From Fibrobacteria bacterium (GTDB lineage Bacteria > Fibrobacterota > Fibrobacteria > UBA11236), in the NCBI GenBank assembly GCA_017881725.1, contig JADGQO010000022.1, positions 1 through 58,968 on the forward strand: DNA of 58,968 bases. Direction: 5' to 3'. The notes under the pieces were generated by a model. The model was not told the DNA's origin. It saw nothing but the letters and a program-made list of their open reading frames with translations, and did not search any database. Below, piece after piece: positions 35,536-44,876 of the stretch (position 1 is the first letter of the stretch; each line of letters opens with the position of its first letter). The translations under genes were made by a program, and so were the position numbers.

Positions 35536-35569
35536 GGTGAAAGCTGGGCGAGCTATGGGCTATAAGTTT

Positions 35570-35818
35570 TTAAATGCCTTTCAAATCCGCGATGAAATCC
35601 AAAAGGTCCTGGACTTTAACCACCGATTGCAACCGCGCGGCATCGTTAAAGCGGATGCCGAAGGCCTTTTCCATCCGAACGATCATGTGGACATGATTCA
35701 TGGAATCCCATTCTTCGATGGTTTCGAAAGGCGTACTTCCGTCAAAGGTCAAATCTTCATCGCCTATCACGTCGCGAGCCAGCTCCAACAACTTGGGGAG
35801 CAATTCAGTTCTTGTCAT
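35570..35818 (-). CDS. dltC: Acyl/aminoacyl carrier protein (DltC-like)
   Basis: 82 residues from the ATG at 35818, with AAAGGA eight bases upstream; the frame continues upstream into the cytochrome gene region without a better start. A four-helix carrier fold with the phosphopantetheine-attachment Ser in EEWDSMNHVHMIVRMEKAFG. The region before it (IGDEDLTFDGSTPFE) and the final SVVKVQDLLDFIADL helix are typical. It would be charged by the adenylation enzyme at the end of the operon and would donate to the MBOAT protein. It is the first gene of the Dlt-like operon, 77 bp after the octahaem gene on the same strand. Confidence 0.9.
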   Translation of the reverse strand: MTRTELLPKLLELARDVIGDEDLTFDGSTPFETIEEWDSMNHVHMIVRMEKAFGIRFNDAARLQSVVKVQDLLDFIADLKGI

Positions 35819-35895
35819 TCCGGAATGTCCTTTCGAAAGTGGTAATTTAAGCAATTCAAGGCGACAAGCAAGTCGAAGAATCCCGGATACCGGCG

Positions 35896-37839
35896 TTATT
35901 TTAGAGAGTCTTTTGGGAATCGCTCCATTTGGACGTCCGGCTTGTTGCGGTTGGTACCTGGAAATTGGACGCTGCGCATCCATTCCAAAGCGTCTTTTTG
36001 AATTTGCTCGTCCCGACGATGTAAATCCAACGGCGAGGCCATCCCGGTTAAAGCCGCGAGGGCGTTATCGGCGTAATAGCGTACCAGGGGATAAGGATTA
36101 GTCAATTGCCGGACGATCAACGGAACCAATGACGTGTCTCCGCCCAACCCTGATAAATACAAGGCGGTAGCCTGTTCATGCGGCTTACCCAACTGCAAAG
36201 TCGCTTCCAGGGACTTTGCGCGCCAATCTCCGTAAAGGCCTGTGACGGCCTTACGATCATAATGCTTGCCCCACCAGGCTTCCATCGTATCGACCATTTC
36301 CCCTACGGTCTTATCGGCGTGGCACAAGGCGCATTCCAACGGGCGATCGCCCTCCACCTTCTCGACCGCGTCGGGAGAGCCCACCCGGTGATAGCGCGAA
36401 AGCCGGCTGTCCAGGGACATGTTCTTCCTGGGCATGTGGCAATTGATGCAGAGGCCGCCGGCACCCGCTGGGGAATGATGCGCGTGGGCTTGAAGCGCCG
36501 CGGGCCGGACCAGTTCCGCATGGCAACGCGCGCAGACGGCATTGCCCGCCGGACCCTCCAAGGTTTGCAAACGGACGGTATCCCGATGCGCATGCGGATC
36601 ATGGCAATCCGTGCACGTGACGGAACATTTGGACAATAACAAATCGCGCGCCTCGCCGGAATTAATCTGCGCTCCCCCGGCCAGAGTGTCTTGGCGACGA
36701 CGACCCTCCCAGGTCCAAGGGTATCCGGAGAAGAGGACCTGATGGCAGCGGGCGCAGACGCGATCGATTTGCAAAGCGTGCCGACGCATTTTCGACTGTT
36801 CCCCGGAACCGGTATCCGGGCTGGGCTTCCGCAAAGACAGGTAAGGACTTCGGGGTTCGAGGCTGGTTTTGACGTTCGGATCGGACGCATGCTCGCGGCT
36901 GCCGCCATGGCAGGACTCACAGCCGATGCCCACTTCCAACAACGCTTTGGCGCCGAAATGCTTCCGCGTGGTTTCGATGGTTTCGCCAAACGCGGCGGTC
37001 AACTCACGCTTCCGATCCTCCGGATTCGCTGCCGGATGTTTCTGTCCGCGCGGGTCCGAATCGAAGCCCGCCAGGAATTTCCTTTCATTGCTTAACTCAG
37101 TCAGAAATCCCGCGGTATCCGTGACTGCCAGAGTCCAACGTTTGGCTCGCGGCAGCCAATGCTCGACCGACTCGCCCTGGTACCCGGGCGACTCCGGGCC
37201 ATCCAAGGCCCCCAAGACCGTGGAAAGGTAGGGCACCGTGTTATGGCAAAAAATGCAAGTGCGATTCCAAACCGCGCTGGGCTTGAGGCCGGGACGTTCC
37301 GGCTCCATGACCGAATATCCCTTGTAGCGCAATTTTCCCGAACCCAGCATGTAGGAAACGGGCAGGATGATTTCATCCGGATTCGTCTCGGTCGCATGGG
37401 ACGTTTCCACCCCGGCGAAATCCTCGCGGTGATGACCACCAATAATTTTGGTCACTCGGAATTCCTTGTCGCCGAAGCGTCCGGAACCGACCCGAAGGTA
37501 TCTTTGGCTAGAGCGCATTTCCATCACCACGCTGTCCTCGTGGAATCGGAATACCCGCCCATCAAACGGGGCGCGATCCCCCACCGAATCCGGCAGGCGC
37601 GTCATGTTGTGCATCGGACCCCGGCGGAAGCGCGCGTAAATTTCCCCGTGGCACTTGCCGCAGGCTTCGGACCCGGCGTAATCCCGGCGCAGGATGTTGG
37701 AACGCACGGTTTTCCCGGACGATGCGGACTGGTCGGATGAAGACCATGGGAATTGTTCGCCCAGATACCGGGTGCAGGAGGATCCCATCGCCGCAAGCAG
37801 GATGACGCCCAGGATGTAAACGCCGCTCCGACGAACCAT
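35896..37839 (-). CDS. Octahaem c-type cytochrome lipoprotein
   Basis: 647 residues. The signal peptide ends in the lipobox-like MGSSC (Cys22). Eight CxxCH motifs are visible: CGKCH, CIFCH, CESCH, CARCH, CTDCH, CARCH, CINCH and CALCH. The spacing is wide early and tight between the fourth and eighth. This places it among doubled-CXXCH multihaem cytochromes (the CTDCHDPHAH and CINCHMPRKN segments are typical). The C-terminal 100 residues or so are helical and HEAT/TPR-like (PLIVRQLTNPYPLVRYYADNALAAL). Probably an outer- or inner-membrane-anchored periplasmic electron carrier or oxidoreductase. The redox partner is unknown. It is 13 bp from the CusA-like gene on the same strand, so may be co-transcribed with the efflux operon. 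Confidence 0.9.
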   Translation of the reverse strand: MVRRSGVYILGVILLAAMGSSCTRYLGEQFPWSSSDQSASSGKTVRSNILRRDYAGSEACGKCHGEIYARFRRGPMHNMTRLPDSVGDRAPFDGRVFRFHEDSVVMEMRSSQRYLRVGSGRFGDKEFRVTKIIGGHHREDFAGVETSHATETNPDEIILPVSYMLGSGKLRYKGYSVMEPERPGLKPSAVWNRTCIFCHNTVPYLSTVLGALDGPESPGYQGESVEHWLPRAKRWTLAVTDTAGFLTELSNERKFLAGFDSDPRGQKHPAANPEDRKRELTAAFGETIETTRKHFGAKALLEVGIGCESCHGGSREHASDPNVKTSLEPRSPYLSLRKPSPDTGSGEQSKMRRHALQIDRVCARCHQVLFSGYPWTWEGRRRQDTLAGGAQINSGEARDLLLSKCSVTCTDCHDPHAHRDTVRLQTLEGPAGNAVCARCHAELVRPAALQAHAHHSPAGAGGLCINCHMPRKNMSLDSRLSRYHRVGSPDAVEKVEGDRPLECALCHADKTVGEMVDTMEAWWGKHYDRKAVTGLYGDWRAKSLEATLQLGKPHEQATALYLSGLGGDTSLVPLIVRQLTNPYPLVRYYADNALAALTGMASPLDLHRRDEQIQKDALEWMRSVQFPGTNRNKPDVQMERFPKDSLK

Positions 37840-37852
37840 GGGATGAATTTAC

Positions 37853-40800
37853 TTACTTGGCTGCCGCCTTACGGTATGCCGCCTGGAATATGAGGGGAAA
37901 GATAAGCAAGGTCAAGGCAGTGGCGCTGATCAACCCGCCGATCACGACGATGGCTAAAGGCTTTTGTGTTTCCGACCCGATGCCCGTCGACAAGGCCGCC
38001 GGAAGCAAACCGATGGCCGCCATCAAGGCCGTCATCACTACCGGCCGCACGCGCGAAGCCACGCCCATGCGCACGGCCTCGGCGAGATGGAGACCCAGTT
38101 TCAGGTTTTTCTTGAACACGGAGATGAGGATGACGCCATTCTGCACGCACACGCCGAACAATGCAATGAATCCGACACCGGCCGAGATGCCGAAGATCGT
38201 ATGCGTCGCGTGCAACGCCAATATGCCGCCCACCAGCGCGAACGGTACGTTCAGCAATACCAACCCCGCGTCCTTGGGATTGCCGAAGGTGATGAAAAGC
38301 CAGGTGAAAATAAGCACCAGGCAAATGGGCACCATTTGGAACAGGCGATGGCTGGCTCGCACCTGGTTTTCGAACTCGCCCGTCCACTCCGTGGTATAGC
38401 CCGGCGGCAAGGCGCCGCTGGCCGCCACTTTTTCCTGCGCTTCGCGCACGGTGCTGCCCAAGTCGCGATCGCGCACGGTGAATTTCACTCCGATGAAACG
38501 GCGGTTGGCGTCGCGATAAATGAAAGCCGGCCCCGTCAGGGTGGTGATGTCCGCCACCTGGGCCAAGGGCACGGCGCGGCCGCGGATGGTGGGAACCATC
38601 AGGCGGCGGATTTCATCCTCGGATTTCCGGAACTCGTATTGGTACCGGATGCGCACGTCGAACTTCCGCTCGCCCTCATATAATTCGGTGGCGGTTTTCC
38701 CGCCGATGGCCATTTCGATCACGGCCTGGCAATCCGAAGTCAGCACGCCGCTGGCCGCCATCTTCTCCCGATCCAGATGGATGCTGATTTCCGGCTGGCC
38801 CAAATTGCGGACCACTCCCAGGTCATGGAGGCCCCGCACGTTTTCCATGGCCGCCTTCACGCGGTCGGCGATGGTGTCGAGCTTGTCCAGATCCGGACCG
38901 AAAATCTTCACCGCGTTGTTGGCGTTCATGCCCGCCACGGCTTCCTGCACGTTGTCGATGATGGGTTGCGAATAATTGAATTCGATGCCTTGGTATTGCT
39001 TGAGCTCCGCATCCATCTCATTCACCAGGCTGTCCATGGAAATCTTCCGGCGCCATTGCTCCTTGGGCCATAGGTTCACCTGCGATTGCATGTAATAGAA
39101 CCCCGATGGATCGGTCCCGTCGTTGGGGCGTCCGGTCTGCGACAGCACTTCCTTCACTTCCGGAAAGGTGAGGAGCTTGGCCCGGATGCGCGCGACCATC
39201 TTCACGGCTTCCGGCAGGGAACTGCTCATGGGCATTTTCGCCTCCACCCACAGCGCCCCTTCGTTGAGCGGAGGCAGGAACTCCGTGCCCAGCATGGCGC
39301 TCGACGCGAAACTCCCGACCAACAGGAGCATGGCCAGGGACAAACTCACGGCTTTATGCCGCTGCGTCCAATCGAAGGCGGACATGACTCCCTGGCGGAT
39401 CCAGACCACGAGGGGATTGTGCCTTTCGCGCACGTTTTTTTTCATCAGCACCGACACCAGCACGGGCACCAAGGTCAAGGTGCAGGCCAAGGCGCCCACC
39501 AGCGCGAAGCCCAAGGTATACGCCAGCGGCGAGAACATCTTGCCCTCCACCTTCTGAAAGGCGAAGATGGGTAGCAGCGCCGTTACGATGATGAGCTTGG
39601 AGAAGAAAACGGACTTCCCCATTTCCGCGCCCGTCGACTTGATCAGGCCCAATTTGGACAAACGGTTGAAAGCCGGCATTCCCAGCCGGACGGCCTGATA
39701 ATCCAAGGCCACGAACAGGCCCTCGACCATCACCACCGCGCCGTCGATGATGATGCCGAAATCCACCGCGCCCATGGACAGGAGGTTGGCCGACATGCCT
39801 TTGAGCCGCATGCAGACGAAGGCGAACAGGAGCGAGAGCGGGATGACCGAGGATACGATTACGGTGGTGCGCCAATCGGCCATGAACAGCATGACGATCA
39901 CGGTAACCAGCAGGATACCCTCGAAGAGGTTGTGCAGGACGGTGTGCGTGCAATAGGCCATCAGCTCGTCGCGATCATAGAAGGGAACGATTTTCACGCC
40001 TTCCGGAAGCACTTCGCGGTTGACGTGCGCGATGCGGGCCTTCAAGGCGGCCAGCACCTCGGAAGGATTCGCGCCCTTGCGCATGACGACGATGCCTTCC
40101 ACCACGTCGTCGTCGCGGTTGCGGCCCGCCTGGCCCACGCGCGGAAAATTCGATTCCGCCACCGACGCCACGTTGCGCACCAGCACCGGCACGCCGCCCC
40201 GCTGGTCAACGATCAGATTGCCGATGTCCTGCGCGGACGACAATAATCCGACGCCGCGCACGACATAGGCCTGCCCGTTCTTCTCGATCACGTCGCCGCC
40301 CACGTTCACGTTGCTCTTGGACACCGCGTCGTAGACCTGCAAAGGCGTGAGTCCGTACTTCTCCAGCAACTGGGGATTGACGGAAACCTCGAAGGTCCGG
40401 TCCGCGCCGCCGAAGGCGTTGATGTCCGCCACGCCCGGCACGCTGCGCAATTCCCGATCGACCACCCAATTCTGCAAGGTGAGCAAGTCCCGCGAACTGT
40501 GACGCCGGCCTTCCAAGGTATAGCGGAAGATTTCGCCCGTGGGCCCGTAAGGCGGCTGCACGTCGGGCGCGACGCCATCGGGCAGGGAAATGCCGACCAG
40601 TTGGTTGTTCACCTGTTGGCGCGCGAAGGGGTCCTCGACATCATCCTCGAAAATAATTTTGATGACCGATAATCCGAACATCGTGATCGAGCGTACGCTG
40701 GTCTTGCGCTGCACGGGGCTCATGGCCACTTCCAGCGGGACGGTGACGAAGCGCTCCACCTCTTGCGCGCTGCGGCCGTTCCATTGCGTGATGATCACGA

Positions 40801-40948
40801 TTTGCGTGTTGGTCACGTCCGGAAACGCCTCGATGGGCGTTTGCGTATAGCACCAAAAGCCCACGACCACCAAAAGGCCGGTCATGAAAAAAACGAAGAC
40901 GCGGTTGCGCAGGGAGAGCGCCAAAACCGCCTTGACCAATTTTCCCAT
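37853..40948 (-). CDS. CusA/CzcA-family heavy-metal RND efflux pump
   Basis: 1031 residues, the usual HME-RND length. The membrane signature DFGIIIDGAVVMVEG of metal exporters is present, with the two-fold RND layout (helix at about 13-33, periplasmic loops, two helix blocks). Near the C-terminus is GVGFIALFGVCVQNGVILIS. These pumps use the proton gradient to export Cu+/Ag+ or Zn2+/Co2+/Cd2+ through an adaptor and a TolC-type channel. Metal specificity was not determined. It is transcribed after the adaptor gene (2 bp apart) and belongs to the outer-membrane factor/adaptor/pump operon governed by the two-component system upstream. Confidence 0.95.
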   Translation of the reverse strand: MGKLVKAVLALSLRNRVFVFFMTGLLVVVGFWCYTQTPIEAFPDVTNTQIVIITQWNGRSAQEVERFVTVPLEVAMSPVQRKTSVRSITMFGLSVIKIIFEDDVEDPFARQQVNNQLVGISLPDGVAPDVQPPYGPTGEIFRYTLEGRRHSSRDLLTLQNWVVDRELRSVPGVADINAFGGADRTFEVSVNPQLLEKYGLTPLQVYDAVSKSNVNVGGDVIEKNGQAYVVRGVGLLSSAQDIGNLIVDQRGGVPVLVRNVASVAESNFPRVGQAGRNRDDDVVEGIVVMRKGANPSEVLAALKARIAHVNREVLPEGVKIVPFYDRDELMAYCTHTVLHNLFEGILLVTVIVMLFMADWRTTVIVSSVIPLSLLFAFVCMRLKGMSANLLSMGAVDFGIIIDGAVVMVEGLFVALDYQAVRLGMPAFNRLSKLGLIKSTGAEMGKSVFFSKLIIVTALLPIFAFQKVEGKMFSPLAYTLGFALVGALACTLTLVPVLVSVLMKKNVRERHNPLVVWIRQGVMSAFDWTQRHKAVSLSLAMLLLVGSFASSAMLGTEFLPPLNEGALWVEAKMPMSSSLPEAVKMVARIRAKLLTFPEVKEVLSQTGRPNDGTDPSGFYYMQSQVNLWPKEQWRRKISMDSLVNEMDAELKQYQGIEFNYSQPIIDNVQEAVAGMNANNAVKIFGPDLDKLDTIADRVKAAMENVRGLHDLGVVRNLGQPEISIHLDREKMAASGVLTSDCQAVIEMAIGGKTATELYEGERKFDVRIRYQYEFRKSEDEIRRLMVPTIRGRAVPLAQVADITTLTGPAFIYRDANRRFIGVKFTVRDRDLGSTVREAQEKVAASGALPPGYTTEWTGEFENQVRASHRLFQMVPICLVLIFTWLFITFGNPKDAGLVLLNVPFALVGGILALHATHTIFGISAGVGFIALFGVCVQNGVILISVFKKNLKLGLHLAEAVRMGVASRVRPVVMTALMAAIGLLPAALSTGIGSETQKPLAIVVIGGLISATALTLLIFPLIFQAAYRKAAAK

Positions 40949-40950
40949 GT

Positions 40951-42093
40951 CTATCCGCCGTTCAACTCATCATAGACCAGCAGGTGGTAGCGGGAAATGA
41001 CCCGCTCGCCGTCCTTGAGCCCGGAGGCGATGAAAGCCTTGCCGGACACGGTTTTGTAGAGATTGATCTCGCGGGTCTCGATGTCGGATCGATCGCGGTA
41101 CACCATCACGAAATTGCGGCTCTTGTCGAAGATCACGGCTTGGGAGGGAATTTCCTCCATGCTGCCGCCGTCGCGGAAGCGGATGCCGATGGAGGCGAAC
41201 ATTTCCGGCTTGAGAAGATAACCGGGATTGGGCAGGCGGATGCGCACCTTGACCACGCGGGTTTCCGGATCGAGGACATTGTCGACCTTATCCACCTTGC
41301 CGGAGAAAACCTTGTCTCCGTAACTCAAGGTGGTGACCGCGGCGGCATAGCCCGGCTTCACCTTGGCGATGTCGCCTTCGTAAAGATTAGCCGTGACCCA
41401 GACTTCATCCAGATTGGAAATGGTGAACAGGTTGTCGGCATTGTCGGGACGGATTTGCATGCCCGGATTGAGCTTGCGTTCGACGATGAATCCGCTCATC
41501 GGCGCCTTGAGAGAATATCCCGATCCCGAACCGATTTCATAGATGGAAAATACCGCCCGGATCCTGTCGACTTCCGCCTGGGCCTTGGAAAGTTCGCGTT
41601 GCGCGGTCAGTAAGTCCCGTTCCGAGCTGACTCCGGAGGCGTGCATGTCCTCGGCGGCCTCCAGGTTCTTCTTGGCGATCAAGAGGTTATCCTCCGCCGC
41701 CGTCCGCTGTTGCGCGTAGCCGGCGGCCTCGCCGCTGTGGATGACGGCCAACACCTGGCCTTTTTCGACGCGGTCGCCCAGTCCGGCCTTGACTTCCGTG
41801 GCCACGCCGCCCAACGGGGAATAGACCTTGATGATGCGATCCTCGTCGAAGGTGATTTTTCCGGAAAGGCGCAATTCGCTTTCCAACTCTTGGGCGCGGG
41901 CGGTATCCACCTGGATCATGCTTACCAAGCTGTCGGACAGCCGGAAATGCGGCGTTTCCTCCGCAACGGCTCCTTTGTCGGCGTGGCAGCCGATCAGGCC
42001 GGCGAGGCAAGCCAGGAGCACGATGGACAGGGCCAAGGCGCGCTTAATCAATTTTGTACCAGTCGCGCCCGGAGGCGTAGTTGAGGTTTTCAT
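40951..42093 (-). CDS. RND periplasmic adaptor lipoprotein (CusB/CzcB-like)
   Basis: 380 residues from the ATG at 42093, chosen because GGGAGG lies about ten bases upstream. It overlaps the outer-membrane factor gene by 50 bp. A short N-terminal segment precedes a signal peptide with lipobox LIGC. The body has the adaptor pattern: barrel-sandwich parts (KVYSPLGGVATEVKAGLGDRV and YSLKAPMSGFIVERKLNPGM), a helical hairpin between them (about 135-205), a beta-barrel region (VWVTANLYEGDIAKVKPG) and a membrane-proximal part. Adaptors bridge the inner-membrane pump and outer-membrane channel. Confidence 0.92.
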   Translation of the reverse strand: MKTSTTPPGATGTKLIKRALALSIVLLACLAGLIGCHADKGAVAEETPHFRLSDSLVSMIQVDTARAQELESELRLSGKITFDEDRIIKVYSPLGGVATEVKAGLGDRVEKGQVLAVIHSGEAAGYAQQRTAAEDNLLIAKKNLEAAEDMHASGVSSERDLLTAQRELSKAQAEVDRIRAVFSIYEIGSGSGYSLKAPMSGFIVERKLNPGMQIRPDNADNLFTISNLDEVWVTANLYEGDIAKVKPGYAAAVTTLSYGDKVFSGKVDKVDNVLDPETRVVKVRIRLPNPGYLLKPEMFASIGIRFRDGGSMEEIPSQAVIFDKSRNFVMVYRDRSDIETREINLYKTVSGKAFIASGLKDGERVISRYHLLVYDELNGG

Positions 42094-43318
42094 AGGCGTC
42101 GATCCTCCCGTTCTGCAATTTGAAGAGACGGCTCTTGCTGTCGTCATAGGATTGGAAAAAGTCCACGAAGTCGAGCATGCTCAGGCTGCGCTTGGCGTAG
42201 CTGCGGTAAATGCTTTCCGCCAAGGCGTCGAAGCTCAGCGTGAAGGGATCCTTCCAGGCGCGGTACAGGGAGTCCGCCGCTTGCATTTCAGCATACGCCT
42301 GCCGCACTTCGCCCGATATGCGCAACGGCGCGCCGTCCGCCTCATGTCGCGCGGCCTCCAAGCGGGCCTGGGCCGCGTGGATGCCGCCCTGGTTGCGGTT
42401 CCAAATCGGGATGTCCAAGGACAAGGACACGGCGTTATAGTCCGGAATATAGCTTCCGGCCCGATCCCATCCGGCCCCCAGGGTAACATCCGGGATACGT
42501 TGGGCGCGTTCCAATTCCAGCCCCGCCGCCGCCACCGCCACCTTGGCCTTGTGCGCGCGCATTTCCTCGCGATCCGAAAAAGCGGAATCGAGGATTTCGG
42601 CAAGCGCATGGCCCGCGGATGAAAAACCTTCCCAGGCCAGCGTATCCGGTTGCGGCGCGACTTCGGTTCCCGCGGGCAACATCAAGGAGTAGCCCAGCGA
42701 CGCTTGCCGTCCGCGGATATCGGCCGCCAGGGCGCGCCCGTCTTCCTCCAATCCGAACAGCATGGCTTGCAACCGCGAGAGTTCGATCAGGGACACGTTG
42801 CCCCTTTTGTATTCCTTGGAAAAGCCGTCCACCAAAATGCGCAGGGTTGCTATTTCCCGGTTATGCACGGCCTGGTAGGCGCGCAGGTAATGCAGGCCGG
42901 AGAAGTCCAGCCGCAAGGCGTGAATCAAATCGCGCCGGATTTGCCGGGCCTCCATTGCGGAGAGCCTGGCCTCGCCTTCGGCCACTTCCAGGCGATGCGC
43001 CCGCTTGCCGGCCAGCGCGATGGCCTGCTGTAATTGCACGGCCGTCTCGCTTTTCCCGGTCACGTCGAACCATTTTCCCGTGCGGCCGTTGTAGGCTCCT
43101 TGCGTGACGGAGAGATTCGGGTTGTCCCACAGGGCCGCCTGTTCCGCGGTGCCGCGATCCGCCTCTGCCGCGCTGCGTTTCGCCAACCACTCCGAGCTGT
43201 TCGCGCTCAAAAGGCTTTCCGCCCGCGCCAGGTCCAGGAACACGGTGTCGGACGTGGCCGCCCGGACCGCCGGGACGGTTAACAGCAGCGCCAAGCATGT
43301 AGTACCGATGGTACGCAC
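42044..43318 (-). CDS. TolC-family outer-membrane efflux protein (CusC/CzcC-like)
   Basis: 424 residues from the GTG at 43318, with GGAAAGG about eight bases upstream. A TTG at 43354 would lengthen it, but that codon lies within the proposed -10 box. The signal peptide ends TVPAVRA. The body has the two-fold helical repeat of TolC proteins (SSEWLAKRSAAEADRGTAEQ, NPNLSVTQG; later KAKVAVAAAGLELERAQRIPD and LSLDIPIWNRNQGGIHAAQARLEAAR). It forms the outer-membrane exit of the pump. First gene of the pump operon downstream of the operator repeats. Confidence 0.92.
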   Translation of the reverse strand: MRTIGTTCLALLLTVPAVRAATSDTVFLDLARAESLLSANSSEWLAKRSAAEADRGTAEQAALWDNPNLSVTQGAYNGRTGKWFDVTGKSETAVQLQQAIALAGKRAHRLEVAEGEARLSAMEARQIRRDLIHALRLDFSGLHYLRAYQAVHNREIATLRILVDGFSKEYKRGNVSLIELSRLQAMLFGLEEDGRALAADIRGRQASLGYSLMLPAGTEVAPQPDTLAWEGFSSAGHALAEILDSAFSDREEMRAHKAKVAVAAAGLELERAQRIPDVTLGAGWDRAGSYIPDYNAVSLSLDIPIWNRNQGGIHAAQARLEAARHEADGAPLRISGEVRQAYAEMQAADSLYRAWKDPFTLSFDALAESIYRSYAKRSLSMLDFVDFFQSYDDSKSRLFKLQNGRIDAYENLNYASGRDWYKID

Positions 43319-43353
43319 GTATCGACCTTTCCAGGCGGTATCGCCCGGAATCA

Positions 43354-43398
43354 ATAATACCAGGCCGCGATTAAGGCGGGATTAATCCCGCATTAAAA
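43354..43398 (-). promoter_or_regulatory. Efflux operon promoter with 11-bp direct-repeat operator
   Basis: On the minus strand three 11-mers sit end to end: TTTTAATGCGG (43398-43388), GATTAATCCCG (43387-43377) and CCTTAATCGCG (43376-43366). All share TTAAT in register. A -10-like TATTAT (43359-43354) begins 17 bases after the second 11-mer. This is the layout of OmpR-family activators that bind direct repeats over the -35 region. The first two units also contain the palindrome GCGGGATTAATCCCGC. It lies between the kinase stop and the outer-membrane factor start. Confidence 0.75.
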
Positions 43399-43410
43399 TT
43401 GCAATGGCCT

Positions 43411-44796
43411 TCAGGAATGGATCGGCAAGGTCACGTCGACGGTCGTGCCCTGGCCCGGCGCGCTGGTAATCCGGATTGTACCCCGGTGCCTTTCCAGTAT
43501 GGCCCGCACCAAAGTAAGGCCGATGCCGCTGCCGGGAATGGATTGGGTGCGCGCGGAACGGTAAAACGGCTCGAAGATCTTGTTCATTTCATCGGGATCG
43601 ATACCGTAGCCGTGATCGCGCAGGGTAACAATCAGGTTACCTGGAATGAACCGCACGACCAGCGAAACCAAGGAATCCCGGGGAGAATATTTGAAGGCGT
43701 TTTCCATCAGGTTCAAAAAAGCGTTGCGCAGCAAATCCTCGTTGCAATCCACAATCAGCTTGGCCTCATCCTCGGGCACTTCGGCGTATTCCATTTCCAA
43801 TTTACGGTCCGGATGCCGCTGGCGCGCCTCTTCCAAGGCAGTGAACAGGATGTCGTCGAGCCGCATGGGCCGCAAGTCCCCGGCGAGCATATCCGCTTCC
43901 GCCTTAGTCAACAGGAGCAGGTTGTTGGTCATGCGCCGCAAACTCCGGGATTCCTCCAACGCCCCGGTGATGATGTTCCGGTATTCCTCCTCCGTGCGCC
44001 TTTTCATGAGGGCCACTTCCAATTGGCCCTCCATGGTGGTCAAGGGCGTGCGCAATTCATGGGAGGCGTTGGCGATGAATTGCTTTTGGGTAAGGAAGGA
44101 TTTTTCCAGCCGATCCAACATGCCGTTAAAGGCCCGAGCCAATTGGGATAGTTCGTCGCGCTGCGGCCCCACGTCGACGCGCACGTGGAGATCGGTGGCG
44201 GAAATCCGTTCGACCTGCCGCGTGATGCGGGATAGAGGGCGGATGGCCAGGCTCGCGAACCATTGCCCAGCCGCGAATACGATCGCCAGGGAAATCACCA
44301 ATCCCACGAGCAGCCCCCAGCGCAATTTCGCCATGGTCTTCAGGCCGCGCTCGTCGACGGCCGTGATGCAGACGACGTATTGTTTGTCCTCATCCAGGAA
44401 GGGAAAGCATAATTTTTGCACCGACCCGGTCGATCCGGAAATCGATCCATATTCCAAGGTCTTGCGCATTTCCATGGGACTCAGGGCCACCACCGTTTCG
44501 CCCTGATGGAAGACGCTTTCCAAATCCAAGTTGTAGATGTTGATGCTTTCCTGCGACAGCTTATTCAGCACTTTCTTCCGGTAGGGTTCCAGCAGCGAGT
44601 CGCTCAGATTGTCGCTGCGCAATACGATGGTGGCGGTCGCGATGGCGTTGACTTTGAGTTCGGCGAAAAAAACCTCGGATCGCTGGTAGGCGACAAAAGC
44701 GTAGATGACGCCTCCGAACGCCGCCAAAAGGAAAGCCACCAAGCAGGTGAAGAGCAAGGCCAAACGACGCTTTAATGTCATCCCCGATGCATCCAT
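43411..44796 (-). CDS. CusS-like sensor histidine kinase
   Basis: 461 residues. Membrane helix 1 (about 10-32), a periplasmic sensor of about 130 residues, helix 2 (about 161-182), a HAMP domain (about 183-235), then HisKA with the phospho-acceptor His in ANASHELRTPLTTMEGQLEV. HATPase_c follows (NAFLNLMENAFKYSPRD, RDHGYGIDP, GSGIGLTLVRAILERHRG). It probably senses periplasmic metal ions and phosphorylates the divergently encoded response regulator. The gene lies directly upstream of the pump operon on the same strand, whereas the regulator is on the other strand. That split of the pair is less common than a shared operon. Confidence 0.93.
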   Translation of the reverse strand: MDASGMTLKRRLALLFTCLVAFLLAAFGGVIYAFVAYQRSEVFFAELKVNAIATATIVLRSDNLSDSLLEPYRKKVLNKLSQESINIYNLDLESVFHQGETVVALSPMEMRKTLEYGSISGSTGSVQKLCFPFLDEDKQYVVCITAVDERGLKTMAKLRWGLLVGLVISLAIVFAAGQWFASLAIRPLSRITRQVERISATDLHVRVDVGPQRDELSQLARAFNGMLDRLEKSFLTQKQFIANASHELRTPLTTMEGQLEVALMKRRTEEEYRNIITGALEESRSLRRMTNNLLLLTKAEADMLAGDLRPMRLDDILFTALEEARQRHPDRKLEMEYAEVPEDEAKLIVDCNEDLLRNAFLNLMENAFKYSPRDSLVSLVVRFIPGNLIVTLRDHGYGIDPDEMNKIFEPFYRSARTQSIPGSGIGLTLVRAILERHRGTIRITSAPGQGTTVDVTLPIHS

Positions 44797-44876
44797 GCCC
44801 TTAAAACCTCCAATCCGATAACAACCTATCTTTTAAATCTTCGGCTTGGGGCTGTAAAACGCGTTCAAAGTCCGTA

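Noticed and set aside
40951-42147. Longer start for the efflux adaptor at 42147
   Set aside because: It lies deep within the outer-membrane factor gene and lacks a ribosome-binding site; the ATG at 42093 has GGGAGG upstream.
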